Below are positions 41,987 through 52,502 of a stretch of 64,000 nt of DNA, piece after piece. The position numbers were made by a program, and so were the translations under genes. The stretch comes from Thereva unica (Eukaryota; Arthropoda; Insecta; Diptera; Therevidae), in contig OX465286.1 in NCBI GenBank assembly GCA_949987705.1, positions 12,381,092-12,445,091 on the forward strand. Direction: 5' to 3'. Each line of letters opens with the position of its first letter. Position 1 is the first letter of the stretch. The notes under the pieces are model-generated. The model worked only from the letters and a program-made list of their open reading frames with translations, was not told where the DNA came from and did not search any database.

Positions 41987-43774
41987 TCATAAGTAAGTAG
42001 GAGTCTCTTTAATAGATACTGTACATAAACATAATTGTTATAAATCTTAATTTGTCTTAATTTAGTTGGACAGATTGAATATATGTCAAGTCCTTTCATT
42101 TATCACCGCGCTGCTCTCTCACCCTCTGCCTGCACGCACCCTGCAAAACCACTTCTTTACCCTAAACAGAATTAGGAAACCTGTTTTAAAGTTCAAAATT
42201 CAACCAGCCGTGAAATAGAAAAAAAAATACACGCAAAAAAAAATAGAAGAGTCATTTTAAGCTATTTCATCAGGACTAAGAAGAAGGACACAAACAACGT
42301 TTCTATCCTTCAGAGTAACATCAAGAAAATCTGCACCCTTTTTTACGGGGGTGTTGTATAAACAATTTATATACATACATATATATATAAAAAAATCAAT
42401 TAACATTTCTTCATTTTTTTGTATCCTCCTTCTTGTTAGTTTTGTCCTTTAATTTGGCATTCGTTAAATTTCGTATTGTGACAGCGTAATTAAATAATGT
42501 GAATCATTTAATTTTGAGTGTCCTTAACCTTTTCCCAAAAAAGACTAAGGACCCCCACCAGAATATATATTCATAATCCCCAAGTAATCCACCAGAGTTT
42601 GTTAGATTGTTAAGGATGTTGACGGAGAGAGAATGGGGGAGAATTTCACAAATTGTAGAGGTATAGGTAGGGCAGCTGAGAAGGGTATAGCCGATTAGAT
42701 TTCCAACAAAAAAAAAAAAAAAAAAAAAAACAGAACGACAATGTTAACGACGCTATAACAAGGCAAAATAGAGTCAGGATTTCTGTTACGAAAAACAACA
42801 ATCCACAATCCACTACACAGAATAACAGCAGCAGTAGCGGCAATTCCGATTAAGTCCATCCCTCGGGGATTGGGTATAACAATAACAGTATAGAGACACA
42901 GGCGCCACCACCGTATACCATACGTACCTCGAAGCTGGGGACGAAAATAGGGGGAGGACAACGGGTACCACCACCACCACCGCACCAAATGACAAGATAA
43001 AATGCAGCAAGCAATGAAGGGAACGTGGAACGTGTCATGTGGAAGATGAACAAAAAAAAAATAGCGGGAAAAGTGCAAACCCTCTTCACTCCTGGTGTGC
43101 TACACACTAACTTTTTTTGATTCCATATACACATATACATACAATACTGGGCATATTTTCCTGTAGAGGGTGGCATCCCAGCAAGGATAAAAGGACCTCA
43201 ATGAATGAAAAGCGAACCTAAAACGACGGCGAACAAGCGACGAGTGTGTGCGGCTGCACAGTGATTGTTGTTTCAGAACAGAAACAGCACCCCCAGAGCC
43301 CAGAACAGAGGGACTCCTCCACAATTGCCGCCGTATGTAATTTAAACACAAAAATTAATTTCCTTAAATAATTAATTTGAGTAAATTGAATTTAAAACGA
43401 ATAACAATAAAACGAGAAAGAAAGCAGCACGGAAAAAAACGACCGGCAGAAAACATACACACCTACATATACATATAGCAAAAACAACAACAACAACAAC
43501 AACGAGGCAATTGCAAGGACTCAAGGATTAGAGTCTGATGTTAATTACAAGTCATTGATGAGATTTTAAATGGTTTGAATATAGTCGAGTTGAAGAAGGT
43601 GTGAGACTTACGCACACACATACATAGAACGGCGCAAAAATGCTGTATTCAAGGATTATTTTTGTATATATATACCAGTCAAAACAAAATAAGGGCCCAC
43701 TTGTTTATTTTGCCGCCTTTGGACACCCACTTAATAATTTTCAAGTGTGTTTATCTTTTTAATTCTTGTTAATA
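41987..43774. other. no gene recognised
   Basis: A/C-rich non-coding DNA with a 24-base A run at 42707-42730, (CCA)n near 42968, (AAC)n at 43480-43503. The lack of repeats recognised here suggests old unique sequence. I could not support an exon. Confidence 0.6.
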
Positions 43775-44187
43775 TCACGTGATTTTTATTTTTCAAGAAA
43801 CAGTGTAAAATTACAAGAAAACTAGGTGAAATTAAGTAAAATATTCACTTACAGGCCGTGGCCTTGAGACCGAATCGGCCGGCACGGCCCGATGAAGGTC
43901 ACAGATATCTTAGTCTGACTGAGGGATGATACTTCAGGGGCCAGTTCACGCAATTCGACGTCGACTGAAAAGCGACACTGAAAACTTACAATGGTTAACC
44001 AGGGGACTTTTTGAACGTCAAAAAGTTATGGAAGTGGTTACGTTGTAGTTAACCACGGTGTTTTTGAACGCTAAAAGTTTACCATAACTAACCATAGTAA
44101 GGTTTTTGAATTCACTTCGTGTCGTTTTCAGTCGACGTCGAATTGCGTGAACTGGCCCCAGGTATCCGTCGGACAGGCCGTGACACA
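43775..44187 (+). mobile_element. GGGGTCGTCC TIR family fragment, hosting MITE copy 2
   Basis: aacagtgtaaaattac, gtgaaattaagtaaaat, acttacaggccgtggcc and gactgagggatga match the region 8300-8440. It is interrupted by the palindromic MITE at 43937-44159 and ends at the hAT-type element at 44188. Confidence 0.75.
43937..44159. mobile_element. palindromic MITE 'GGGGCCAGTTCA', copy 2
   Basis: GGGGCCAGTTCACGCAATTC at the left, the complement ending actggcccc at 44159. Flanks show a CA on each side when the last C is shared. About 223 bp, no coding. Confidence 0.85.
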
Positions 44188-45444
44188 CAGCGCCGGCCCT
44201 GGGGTAGAGCGAGTGGAGCGGTCGCTCTAGGCGCTAGGTGGTAAGGGGGCGCCAAAATGAATGCGAAAAAATAAATTTCGAGCAAAAAATAAAATGTTTA
44301 TGAAACTTTTTGAGGGCGTTGTTTGTAGCTAGAGTCTATGTACTCATCAATATCTCGAACTCGAACACGGCACAAGCAGAGAGCACTGACTCCAAGACCG
44401 ATCGTACATGGCCTTAGGTCTCACCCTGCTCGAGATCCAGGGAGCAGACTGAATACGGCCGATCTAAACTTGATAAAAACCGCAATCATAATGTGTAAAC
44501 AATCGTGCTGAAGTTATGAATGGTACTGCGTGAATGTACTACTACTAACGATGTACTGCGGATACCAGGCAAACTTCGGTTTGAATTAGCCTTCCAATGG
44601 TGATACGGAGCTCTGCCATGGGCGACCGTCCTTTCTCGCCCAGCTCGTGGTATCAATATAAAAATACCTTTAAAAAAAAACTTTTGAAGATGGAGCACTT
44701 CTTAACGCTCCACACCAAAAGAACGACCTACAAGGCCAGTTAAATATTTTTAGATCCATGAATCAAGGTGTCGAATGTGGTCCCAGTGAAGCAGAGTTTT
44801 CGGGATTCTCCTTCAAGGAAGGCAGTCTGAGCCCATACACCCAGGGATGAAGTACTTTGAGAGTACTCCTTCATTGGGATATCTTCTTAGATCTCCTGCG
44901 GAAGTAAGGGCACCTAATTGGAGAGGCGAATCAAAAAACGAAGGCTTTCAGAAGACGAGGTGGCGCAGCCCGAAAACGTCTTACGCCGACGTTGTCAGAA
45001 TGGTGAACACTGCAATTTTGGGCTGATGGTAGAAAAACCCTATTTCAATAAGAAGGGTACTCTCTCCACCATCTCAACCTTACTGGCTGGGGCAAGCCCT
45101 AAGGCCCAACCATGCAATACAAACCACCAAATAGCCTCCAAAGAAGGTGGTGCTGTTGGCGAAACGTCGGGGAAGCAACTCTGAGAGGACATGCTTCCTC
45201 TATTGCCGCTACAGGCGGGGCTGTGACCCTAAAACCACCATCGAAATCCTTATGGGGGCCGCAGCCCATAAAGGCTGGCAAAAGGGGAGATATAATCCCG
45301 TAAGGAAATGGCAGGCAGGCAGTACTCGAAAAAAGTTGTATTTAGGACAACTGGGAATACAATTTATGTGAGGTGAAAGCTTCGACCAAAGGGCGCCGAA
45401 AGACAATCTCGCTCCACCCTCAACAAGAGCTAGGGCCGGCGCTG
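44188..45444 (+). mobile_element. hAT-type element CAGNGCCGGNCCTAG, copy 2
   Basis: CAGCGCCGGCCCTGGGG at the left, ctagggccggcgctg at the right. The right flank is TGAACAAA (45445-45452) and then RTE-B; the left flank is gtgacaca, which does not match. Compared with copy 1 it lacks the gag-like 600 bp (junction near 44970-45000). The frame 44918-45184 is a remnant of the same carried sequence. Confidence 0.8.
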
Positions 45445-46605
45445 TGAACAAATATTCACACTCCGGGCAGTTAATGGAAGAAAGAATTCGTTGCGGCAAA
45501 CGAACTGTCGTCGTTTTCATCGATTTCAAATCCGCTTTTGATTGCATGGATTTGAACAGCTTGTAGAGAGTTTTGGAAACCGAACACGTGCCATTGAGAA
45601 TCATCAAACTTCTCCAAGCGTCCTACGATGGCTCAATCAGCAGCGTTCGTTTTCGAAGCGACTTAGCCGAGGAGTTCCCGATTCAAACGGGTGTTCGACA
45701 GGAAGACGTCGCTTCGCCACTTCTCTTCAACGTTGTGATCGACGCGATTATGCGTGAAGCATTCAATGGACGACTCGAAGTTCGATACGACGACAACTTG
45801 CTAACCGACTTAATGTTCGCCGACGATAGCGCTGTCTTCGCCGACACGGATGTCGAAGCAACGGACATCTTATACAACATTTACCGCATACATAGTCCAG
45901 TCATATGGGTTAAAAAATCAATGCGGAAAAGACCAAAGTGCGCACAACGGATGGATCAAGAGCCAGTATTCATCTTGAAGGAACCCAAATCGAGCAGGTT
46001 TCGATGTTCAAATATTTGGGATCATTGATTGAGGAAACGAAATGGGCATTACAGCCGACGTTCACAGCCGCGTTCAGGCAACAGCTGCATTCGTCTCGCT
46101 CAAGTGGTGCATATGGAAACGAACAAATATTACCATCAAGACGAAAGTACGCTTTTACCGAAAGTTGATCCTTCCGATTCTTCTTTATGGATCTGAAACG
46201 TGGACACTGCTCAAACCGGACGTTAAGAAGCTCGAGGTCTTCCGAATGCGATGCTTGAGGCAGATTCTCGGTGTTTCACTCCACGATAGCCTTCGAAACG
46301 AGACAATTAGACAAATATGTATGTGATCAACAGACACTGATCGAAGAGGAAATGCAAAAACGTCGACTACGGTGGTTTGGACATGTTTGCCAAATGGATG
46401 ATGACCGCTTGCCACGTAAACGTCTCTGGCAAGACCGTCCCGCAGACTGGAGAATTCAGCAATCGGCACCGCAGAAAACCTGGCCAAAGAATATCGAGGG
46501 CGACCTAAAGAATTAACGATTATCAGTTTCGGCAAGATTGGAAACGAATCGTAAATAGAGTTCGAGCCCCAGCGGCAACCGACGAAGTAGTCCGAAGTAA
46601 AACTT
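45445..46605 (+). pseudogene. RTE-B copy 2, 3' half
   Basis: Starts tgaacaaatattcacactcc, then LMEERIRCGKRTVVVFIDFK, a stop (tag) near 45564, FPIQTGVRQEDVASPLLFNV (Gly replaced by Glu in RQGD), LLTDLMFADDSAVFADTDVE (FADD intact), a shift near 45900, WCIWKRTNITIKTKV, YGSETWTLLKPDVKK, LRWFGHVCQMDDDRLPRKRL. The (GAA)n tail is lost; homology stops about 46605. Confidence 0.85.
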
Positions 46606-47399
46606 AACTAGAAAAATCTGCTACGATGCTAGATCTCTGGGGCTCTGGGAAATTCTTTAAAAAGCGCCATATCAACTCTTTGGGCGCTGTTGGAGCACTT
46701 TTAAATCTTGTTCCAACAGTTGTTATGAAAGAGCCAAATGAATGAAGTGAAGGAGAACAAAATCCCTAAGAAAGGCAATGAAAAAAGGTGAACTAGTTAA
46801 TAGATCTTGCTTGGTTCATTAAATATCAAAAAAATCCATTTTTGCTTTGTTATTTGTTGTCTCTGTCCATTGTCCTTCACTGCGAGCAAAAAATGATGGG
46901 GCGCAATATGGCATTATGCACCGGGCGCAAAAAAACGAAGCACTGGCCCTTAGTAGATAATTACTGTAATTCTCCTCTTTAGAAGAAAAGTAAGAAGGAT
47001 ATAATTTGTCAGAGAAGTAGAACAAACGAAACGCAATTTTTTTTTACGAGGAATCGAACCCTGAACCTCGAGGATGGTAGCCGAGCGCGTTAAGCACATT
47101 TCTTTTACATATATGTTTTCAAAATCAAGCTTCGATTAAATAATTCGTTGTGCTACCACCAGTATGTCCTGTTATTCTAGGTTATGATGCAATGTATTAA
47201 GCTTAGTTTGAAGAATAGAAGAGTATAGGATAGGTTTTTGAAAAAGCATAGGTGGCAAGGGAGGGAGGAATTGCTGAAGCAGCTTGAATACTACGGATAC
47301 TCTACGAGGTCGGGAAATACTGATTGATGAAATATTGTTGCATAGTCGAGTTGTTCTATTGATGATTGTGTCATTTTTACGATTTACACTCTACTTTTT
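46606..47399. other. no gene; hAT end fragment and tRNA-like fragment
   Basis: 46885-46955 is an inverted end of the gcgcccggtgca family (gatggggcgcaatatggc, ...cactggccctta). At 47046-47095 the minus strand reads gttaa..gcgctcggctaccatc then ggttcagggttcgattcctcg, the 3' half of a tRNA-like SINE head with a B box; no body follows. Confidence 0.55.
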
Positions 47400-47642
47400 A
47401 CCAGGGTATGAAAATGCTCACCCATGAGGAACTGGTGAGTGAGCACTTATAAATTCCTCATTATAAAATCACTCTCACTCATGAGTGAAGAAAATGTTTT
47501 AACTTGGGCTTGCTGGCACTCATGAGTGAAGCTGTGTACATAGACTGCTCATGCACATGAGTGAGGATAAGATTTTTGGCATTTTGCACAGGAGCGTGAG
47601 TGAGCTTATAATGAGTGTATTCATCGCTCACTCACGTTAGGT
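47400..47642. repeat. cluster of CTCATGAG / GTGAGTGAG palindromic motifs
   Basis: cactcatgagtga occurs at about 47475 and 47518 and related forms (gctcatgcacatgagtgag, cgctcactcacg) extend to 47640. ccagggtatgaaaatgctcac at the left could be an hAT-type end, but no duplication was found. Confidence 0.6.
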
Positions 47643-47929
47643 ACCCAAAAAGGAAAGAACTTGGATAAGGATTGTTTTAAATATATGCGCGTTGTCCTAT
47701 CTTCCAAATCAACACATATTACGTGAAATAGATTAGATATGCAGACCATCTGTCGACTGTTTTGGATGTTTAAAGTTATCCTGTAGAGTAAAGAAGGCTT
47801 ATCGGTGTCTTAAACCAGCAGCCACAGTAAGAGACGTTGTGTAAGATACCCCCAGCTTGGTAGGGTGGTTTTCTATGAGTCGCTTTTGTTGTAAACTTGT
47901 ACATATATTATACCGGATCTCTTGGTATG

Positions 47930-48140
47930 GTATTAAATCATACCTTACTCCATATCTGACAGTGTGCCACAGGGGTTAATTCTGGCACCTGTTCTATTTG
48001 TAATTTGTATCTCAGTTCCTTCCAATCCATCTTCCGTCTTATAACCTCATATCTTGCTTAATTTCTGGCATTGCGTCCCCAAGAAATTGCGCCCGGTGCA
48101 AGTGCACCATTCGCACCTATGAAAGCGTCGCCCCTGCTGA
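47930..48140 (+). pseudogene. tiny LINE RT fragment and hAT end
   Basis: ISDSVPQGLILAPVLFVI (about 47950-48005) is an RT VPQG motif. From 48085, aaattgcgcccggtgcaagt...gaaagcgtcgcccctg is a terminus of the hAT-type family seen at 28508. Confidence 0.65.
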
Positions 48141-48257
48141 TTTCTAACCGTAAGGAATATGTTAATGAAATATTTATACGTAGATGTAGCTTCTAAAATG
48201 AGTTATATTATTAAGCTGTGTTTTTTTTCGCAATTCAACAATTTCTATGTAGACTAT

Positions 48258-48507
48258 GGGCCCTATTGTGGAACGAGTCGATTTGACGACTTTGAGTCGA
48301 TGTTAAAATTTCATACTGAGAAAGTCGATTTTTATCGATTAAAACATAAATATGAGTCGATTACATTTTTGGCGTCGACTTGACAATTATGTAATCGACT
48401 CATGATAATGCTTTTATCGACTAATTTAGACAAAAAACGACTTTCGCAGAAAGAAATTTTAACATCGACTCAAAGTCGTCAAATTGACGATATCCACAAT
48501 AGGCCCC
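48258..48507. mobile_element. MITE GGGCCCTATTGTGG, 250 bp
   Basis: TIRs of about 70 bp: GGGCCCTATTGTGG...gagtcgatttgacgactttg and the complement (cgtcaaattgacg...ccacaataggcccc). TAT at 48255-48257 and 48508-48510. Inside are many cgact/agtcg repeats. The 3-bp duplication and GGGCC end fit PIF/Harbinger. Confidence 0.85.
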
Positions 48508-49656
48508 TATATTTTATGTACAGCGCAGATTTTGTTCATGGTGGAGCCGGGACTGTCTTTGGGCGCCTTTTGGTCAATGCTATCACTATTTGATATCATT
48601 TCATGTGCGATGCCGTTTAATATGCGTGCTTAAGCTTATACACCTTGTCCCTTATTATCTGCCCAATAACTGCACTTATTATCTGCCCAATAAGCATTAA
48701 TCCAATTTAGCGCGCAAAAACACCGTTTTTTGTCACAAATTCCCCAAATGATTGTGTGTGTGCGTGTGTGTAATCAAATTTATTTTCGTCATTTTATACA
48801 CAAAAGTTTTAAATTACCCAAATATGCGAAATCGTTCACGAAATCGTTCTCTCTCTCTGCTGTCGCGCGCCCACTGCCTCTCCTATGTATCACCATCATC
48901 ATCTCTAAATATTTTCGATGTGCTTAATTTGTTCAATCTTTCCAAGTACATGTCGTCTATTATTGAGAGATGAACACAGATCGGGTTTATTCTGGAATTG
49001 AATAGATTTGAGTTAATTGACGGGGGAGGATAAAGCTTCCGGATTGGTTTAATTATTTACCCCCAAAAACGTAATTGAAATGTCAGATTAACACTGAATA
49101 GAAGGTGACATACAGACGAGAGATGGTGAATGGTGAATGGGGTAAATACCTTCCGACATAGAGTCGTGTCGTGCCAGTAGGTATATGTGCGTACATGAAT
49201 TCCTATAGAGCTCTCATCCATCCCCCATCCAGCAACCAGCCATTATCGTTACACCATAAAGTGTAGTCGTTCTCAAAAACACGTGCTCATTACATTTTCC
49301 CATATCAGGACTGTATGTATGTATATACACACACACGCACACAACTATTCAACCAAAAAAGTGGGGTTGCGTTGGCTTTCATTACCCTTGTTGAGGGTGC
49401 CGCAAATAACAAGTCGTATTAAGGGCCATTTGCAAGCGTGAAATCTATCAATTTGCCATATCACACATTCATTGCCATAGATAAATAAACGATTCGCCTG
49501 GGGATTCCCCTTTCCCTCTCTCTATGCACGACCATACTCAAGTGCTCCTGCTTTTAGGGCGGCATTCCCCCTCTTCTTTTTCAGTATTAACTTAAGCTTA
49601 TGTCGTTGTCGTTTTCTGTCAAACTAAATCTTGTTTTCTCTTTATAACATTTTCAG
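48508..49656. other. unique non-coding DNA upstream of the fuss exon
   Basis: Holds (GT)n near 48755-48770 and (CA)n near 49325-49342. Probably a fuss 5' intron, since an acceptor sits at 49655. No repeat family recognised. Confidence 0.5.
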
Positions 49657-49898
49657 GAAGTGGAGAGAGAGAGAGGAAAAAAACTTGTTTTCAAGTATTT
49701 TGGGGAAGTGCCACCAAGGGAATCTTTGAATGACGATTCAGGAAGTGCCAGAACACCAGCAGCAGCAGCAAGATAGGGCAGGAAAAGTTCTTTGAAATGG
49801 AGACAGCACAGCAGTCTCATCACCTAATGAAACGGGTCATCGACTCCAAGACACCACAGGAATGCGTAAGGACCGTGGCATCCCCGAAACCGAATCAG
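49657..49898 (+). CDS. fuss: fuss (Fussel/CORL/SKOR) first coding exon with part of 5' UTR
   Basis: The exon starts after a pyrimidine-rich CAG acceptor at 49655-49656 and ends at CAG|GTGAGT (donor at 49899). The start codon is the ATG at 49797 in good context (GAAATGG); the frame upstream is closed by a TGA at 49731 with no earlier ATG. It encodes 34 residues ending SPKPNQ and leaves phase 0, so it joins cleanly to the exon at 50398, giving PNQ-VGTVLLYGIP. The proline-asparagine-glutamine-valine lead into LYGIPIVSL is, as I recall it, the usual entry into the Dachshund-homology domain of SKOR proteins, which supports the splice. Bases 49657-49796 are inferred 5' UTR. Seen: splice signals and frame. 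Inferred: the transcript model. Confidence 0.8.
49730..49795 (+). other. upstream ORF ending one base before the fuss start codon
   Basis: An ATG at 49730 opens a 21-codon frame (MTIQEVPEHQ..., with five glutamines) that stops with TGA at 49793-49795. The fuss ATG begins at 49797, so only one base separates stop and start. Such an arrangement can allow termination-reinitiation control. It lies in the same inferred exon as the fuss start. Whether it is translated cannot be told from sequence. Confidence 0.4.
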
Positions 49899-50397
49899 GT
49901 GAGTCAAATGGAAATACACATACACACACACGCACCCAAAAAAAGAACAAAATACATATAGAAAAAAAAAGGCTTTTATATCCCACGAAAAACTTCCTAT
50001 CTCCTATCCTTAACGGCTGTAGTAAATACAGCATCAGGCGGTATCAAGTTGTAGCAATACGGTTTGATTGAAGGAATTGCACCCATGAGGATTGCGCTCC
50101 CGTTCATCTATATCCTTCCTTAAAAGTTATCCGCTTATTTTGTTTTGGCTCTACTGAGATTTCATTTCAACTAAATTGAGGTATCAGGACGTGAGGACAT
50201 TAGTCGGATCACGTTTTTCGTCCCCCCCCCCCCCAAAAAAAACATAGGACCAAACTTTTTCCTTTATTTTAAACGTTCTTATCCCAACCAGTTTTGCCCC
50301 CATTATCTCCGTTTTTCTTTCGATTATATTCCAGCTATTAATCAAGAAAAGCACGTTAAGAATTCGTTTGCTCTATTTTTTTTTTGTATACATATAG
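49899..50397 (+). other. fuss: fuss intron 1 of this pair (499 bp)
   Basis: GTGAGT at 49899 to ...tttttttgtatacatatag at 50397. Contains (CA)n, C and A runs. Phase 0. Confidence 0.75.
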
Positions 50398-51825
50398 GTT
50401 GGAACGGTTTTGCTGTATGGAATACCAATTGTCTCATTGTATATTGAGTCGCAGGAGCGTCTATGTCTGGCTCAAATATCCAACACATTACTAAAGCAAT
50501 TCAGCTACAACGAAATCCACAATCGTCGAGTAGCCCTAGGTATCACCTGTGTCCAATGTACACCAGTTCAGCTAGAGATACTTCGACGTGCTGGTGCAAT
50601 GCCAGTTAGCTCAAGACGATGCGGCATGATAACACGGAGGGAGGCCGAAAGACTATGCAAGTCATTTTTGGGCGACAATGCACCACCAAGACTGCCAGAA
50701 GATTTTGCATTTAGCGTACATCACGAATGTGCCTGGGGATGTCGCGGCTCATTCCTGCCGTCGCGGTACAATTCATCTAGAGCGAAGTGCATAAAGTGTT
50801 CATACTGTGGCCTATTCTTTTCACCAAATAAATTTATATTTCATTCGCATCGGATTGGTCCTGGTGACAAGTATGTCCAGCCCGATGCTGCTAATTTCAA
50901 TTCCTGGCGTAGGCATATGAAGCTAAGTGGCAATCCGCCAGAAGAGATTATACATGCATGGGAGGATGTTAAGGCGATGTTTAATGGAGGCACTAGAAAA
51001 CGATTAATGACAAACTCACCAAGCTCACGCCAGAGTGCCTCGTCACCGAAACGGATTAAGGAGACACAAATAAGTCCGCCACTTATACATGCTGCGGCTG
51101 CTGCGGCCGTTGTCTCAGCGGCAGCAACTGCTAATGTAAATCAATTTCCAATTCGTCCTGTAAATATTCATCATCCGACATCACCGTCAACAACGAATCC
51201 AGCACCGAGAATACCAAATTTGGGTGCTGAGCTGACTTTACCGTTTTCCAGAACGTTCATGATGGACTATATGTGGCATGCACAGAACAAATCCAGCACT
51301 TTCCAATTTCCAAACTATACGCTTCCATGGATCAAGCGACCAGCATCCTTACTTTTTACACAGCAAACCAACACAAACGGATCGGCAAACAGCGAGGAAA
51401 GTCCAGCATTCACCAATCACAATCAAGGATGTAACGTGAACGGGGCTGCAGTAGGATCTACTGAAACGGCAGACTCGAAGACGCTACCTTTCTATAACAA
51501 CTCAGCGTTCAAACCAGTCATCAATCAGGGCAGGAAAACCTTTCCAACAGCAGCTGCTTTAGCTATTGGCGCAATAATCGATGACGAACAGAGGACCTGC
51601 AGTCGCAACTCAAAGGAGGACTGCAGCACAATCAAGGAATCATTGTCCAGTGATGATGAAATGGTTGATATCGAAACGACAGAAGAAGAACATCCAGATA
51701 ACAACATCACCTGCATGAAATTCAAGGGCGATGAACGTTCGATTAGCATAAAGCTACCAGAATCGCCACCGATCGAAATTGAAAACTCAAATGACATGGC
51801 ATGGGAAGGATTCATGAAGAAAGAG
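50398..51825 (+). CDS. fuss: fuss exon 2: Ski/Sno/Dac domain and SAND-like SMAD4-binding domain
   Basis: Fussel/CORL proteins are nuclear co-repressors of the Ski/Sno family that modulate TGF-beta/BMP signalling, mainly in neurons. After an acceptor at 50396-50397 the frame reads VGTVLLYGIPIVSL. Residues about 39-126 (counting from the 49797 ATG) form the Dachshund-homology domain, with RLCLAQISNTLLK, FSYNEIHNRR, GITCVQCTPVQLEILRRAG and RCGMITRREAERLCKSFLG. Residues about 140-220 form the SAND-like domain with its Cys/His zinc ligands (HHECAWGCRGSF, KCIKCSYC, FIFHSH, FNSWRRHMKL). A poly-alanine stretch and an acidic, serine-rich tail follow. The open frame continues to 51873, but the last residues are hydrophobic and intron-like. 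A weak donor (GAG|GTTGGT) at 51826 keeps phase 0 and is my chosen end; GTACAA at 51830 is an alternative. Nearby repeats make the remaining gene hard to follow. Orthology to fly fuss and vertebrate SKOR1/2 is strong. Confidence 0.9.
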
Positions 51826-52502
51826 GTTGGTACAATGTTTTTGATGTATGTGTGTGCGTTGGTTGCGTTTTGATTTGATTTTTGCTTTTCATTTTAGGAT
51901 TAAGGAGATGATATCTTGAAATTGCTAAATGTTTGACAAGAATTGCTCCGTCCTTTTTAGTTTGATTATAGTTTTTTTGTTTCGAAAGGACTTTCACACA
52001 AAACTTATGGTTATAATGCATGGATACATCATCTAAGGACGTTTTATGTTGAGTTGATGACATTACAGACTTTTTGGGCGAACAACTAATGAATGAGCTA
52101 CATCCGGGCCTCGATAATCCGAACACCCGAAAGTTATATTCTGTTCGGATGTACGAAAGGTTCGGCCCAACGAGCGACGTTCGACGTTAGGTACCGCACT
52201 TTCGTTGGAGGTTTGCGCTATGCTACGGAGTGCAAGCGAACGCCAAAGAACCTTTGTTGGCTAAGCCGTCCATTCTGAATCAACGAATCCCATTTGTTGG
52301 CCTTCGTTGGGCCGATGTGTACCCAGCTTTATAGGATGTAGAAATTTTTTAAGTCGTCGCAAGGAGGAGTACTTTTCCCACTCCTATGGGTCGTAACTAG
52401 GAACCAGCAGCCGGATGAGTCACAACCGTCAGGGCTAGGGAGAGACAGTCTTGTTGGAGTGTTATGCCTCCTGAAACAAGTGAATCCCACTAACCAGCTG
52501 AC
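51826..52502. other. non-coding, probably fuss intron, with repeat scraps
   Basis: 52103-52130 (gggcctcgataatccgaaca) resembles a pogo/Tigger terminus, but only one end is seen. ggcccaacgagcgacg (52166) and cttcgttgggccgatgtgta (52302) look like TIRs of a 150-bp MITE. 52455-52490 matches the SINE body (ggagtgttatgcctcctgaa). Confidence 0.45.

Noticed and set aside
41450..42099. Minus-strand frames of 114 and 147 codons near the RTE-B 5' end
   Set aside because: They run across the RTE 5' UTR, the 202-bp insertion and its (GAA)n tail; only the short FAAWNARTG part is truly coding.
42646..43351. Several cysteine- and phenylalanine-rich minus-strand frames
   Set aside because: Overlapping in all frames, low-complexity, no domain; probably antisense of A/C-rich non-coding DNA.
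47400..47642. CRISPR-like or satellite array from repeated ctcatgagtg motifs
   Set aside because: Spacing is irregular and motifs are in both orientations; eukaryotic context; more like MITE debris.
52103..52320. Possible pogo/Tigger element (cctcgataatccgaac)
   Set aside because: Only one terminus seen, no TA-flanked partner and no transposase.
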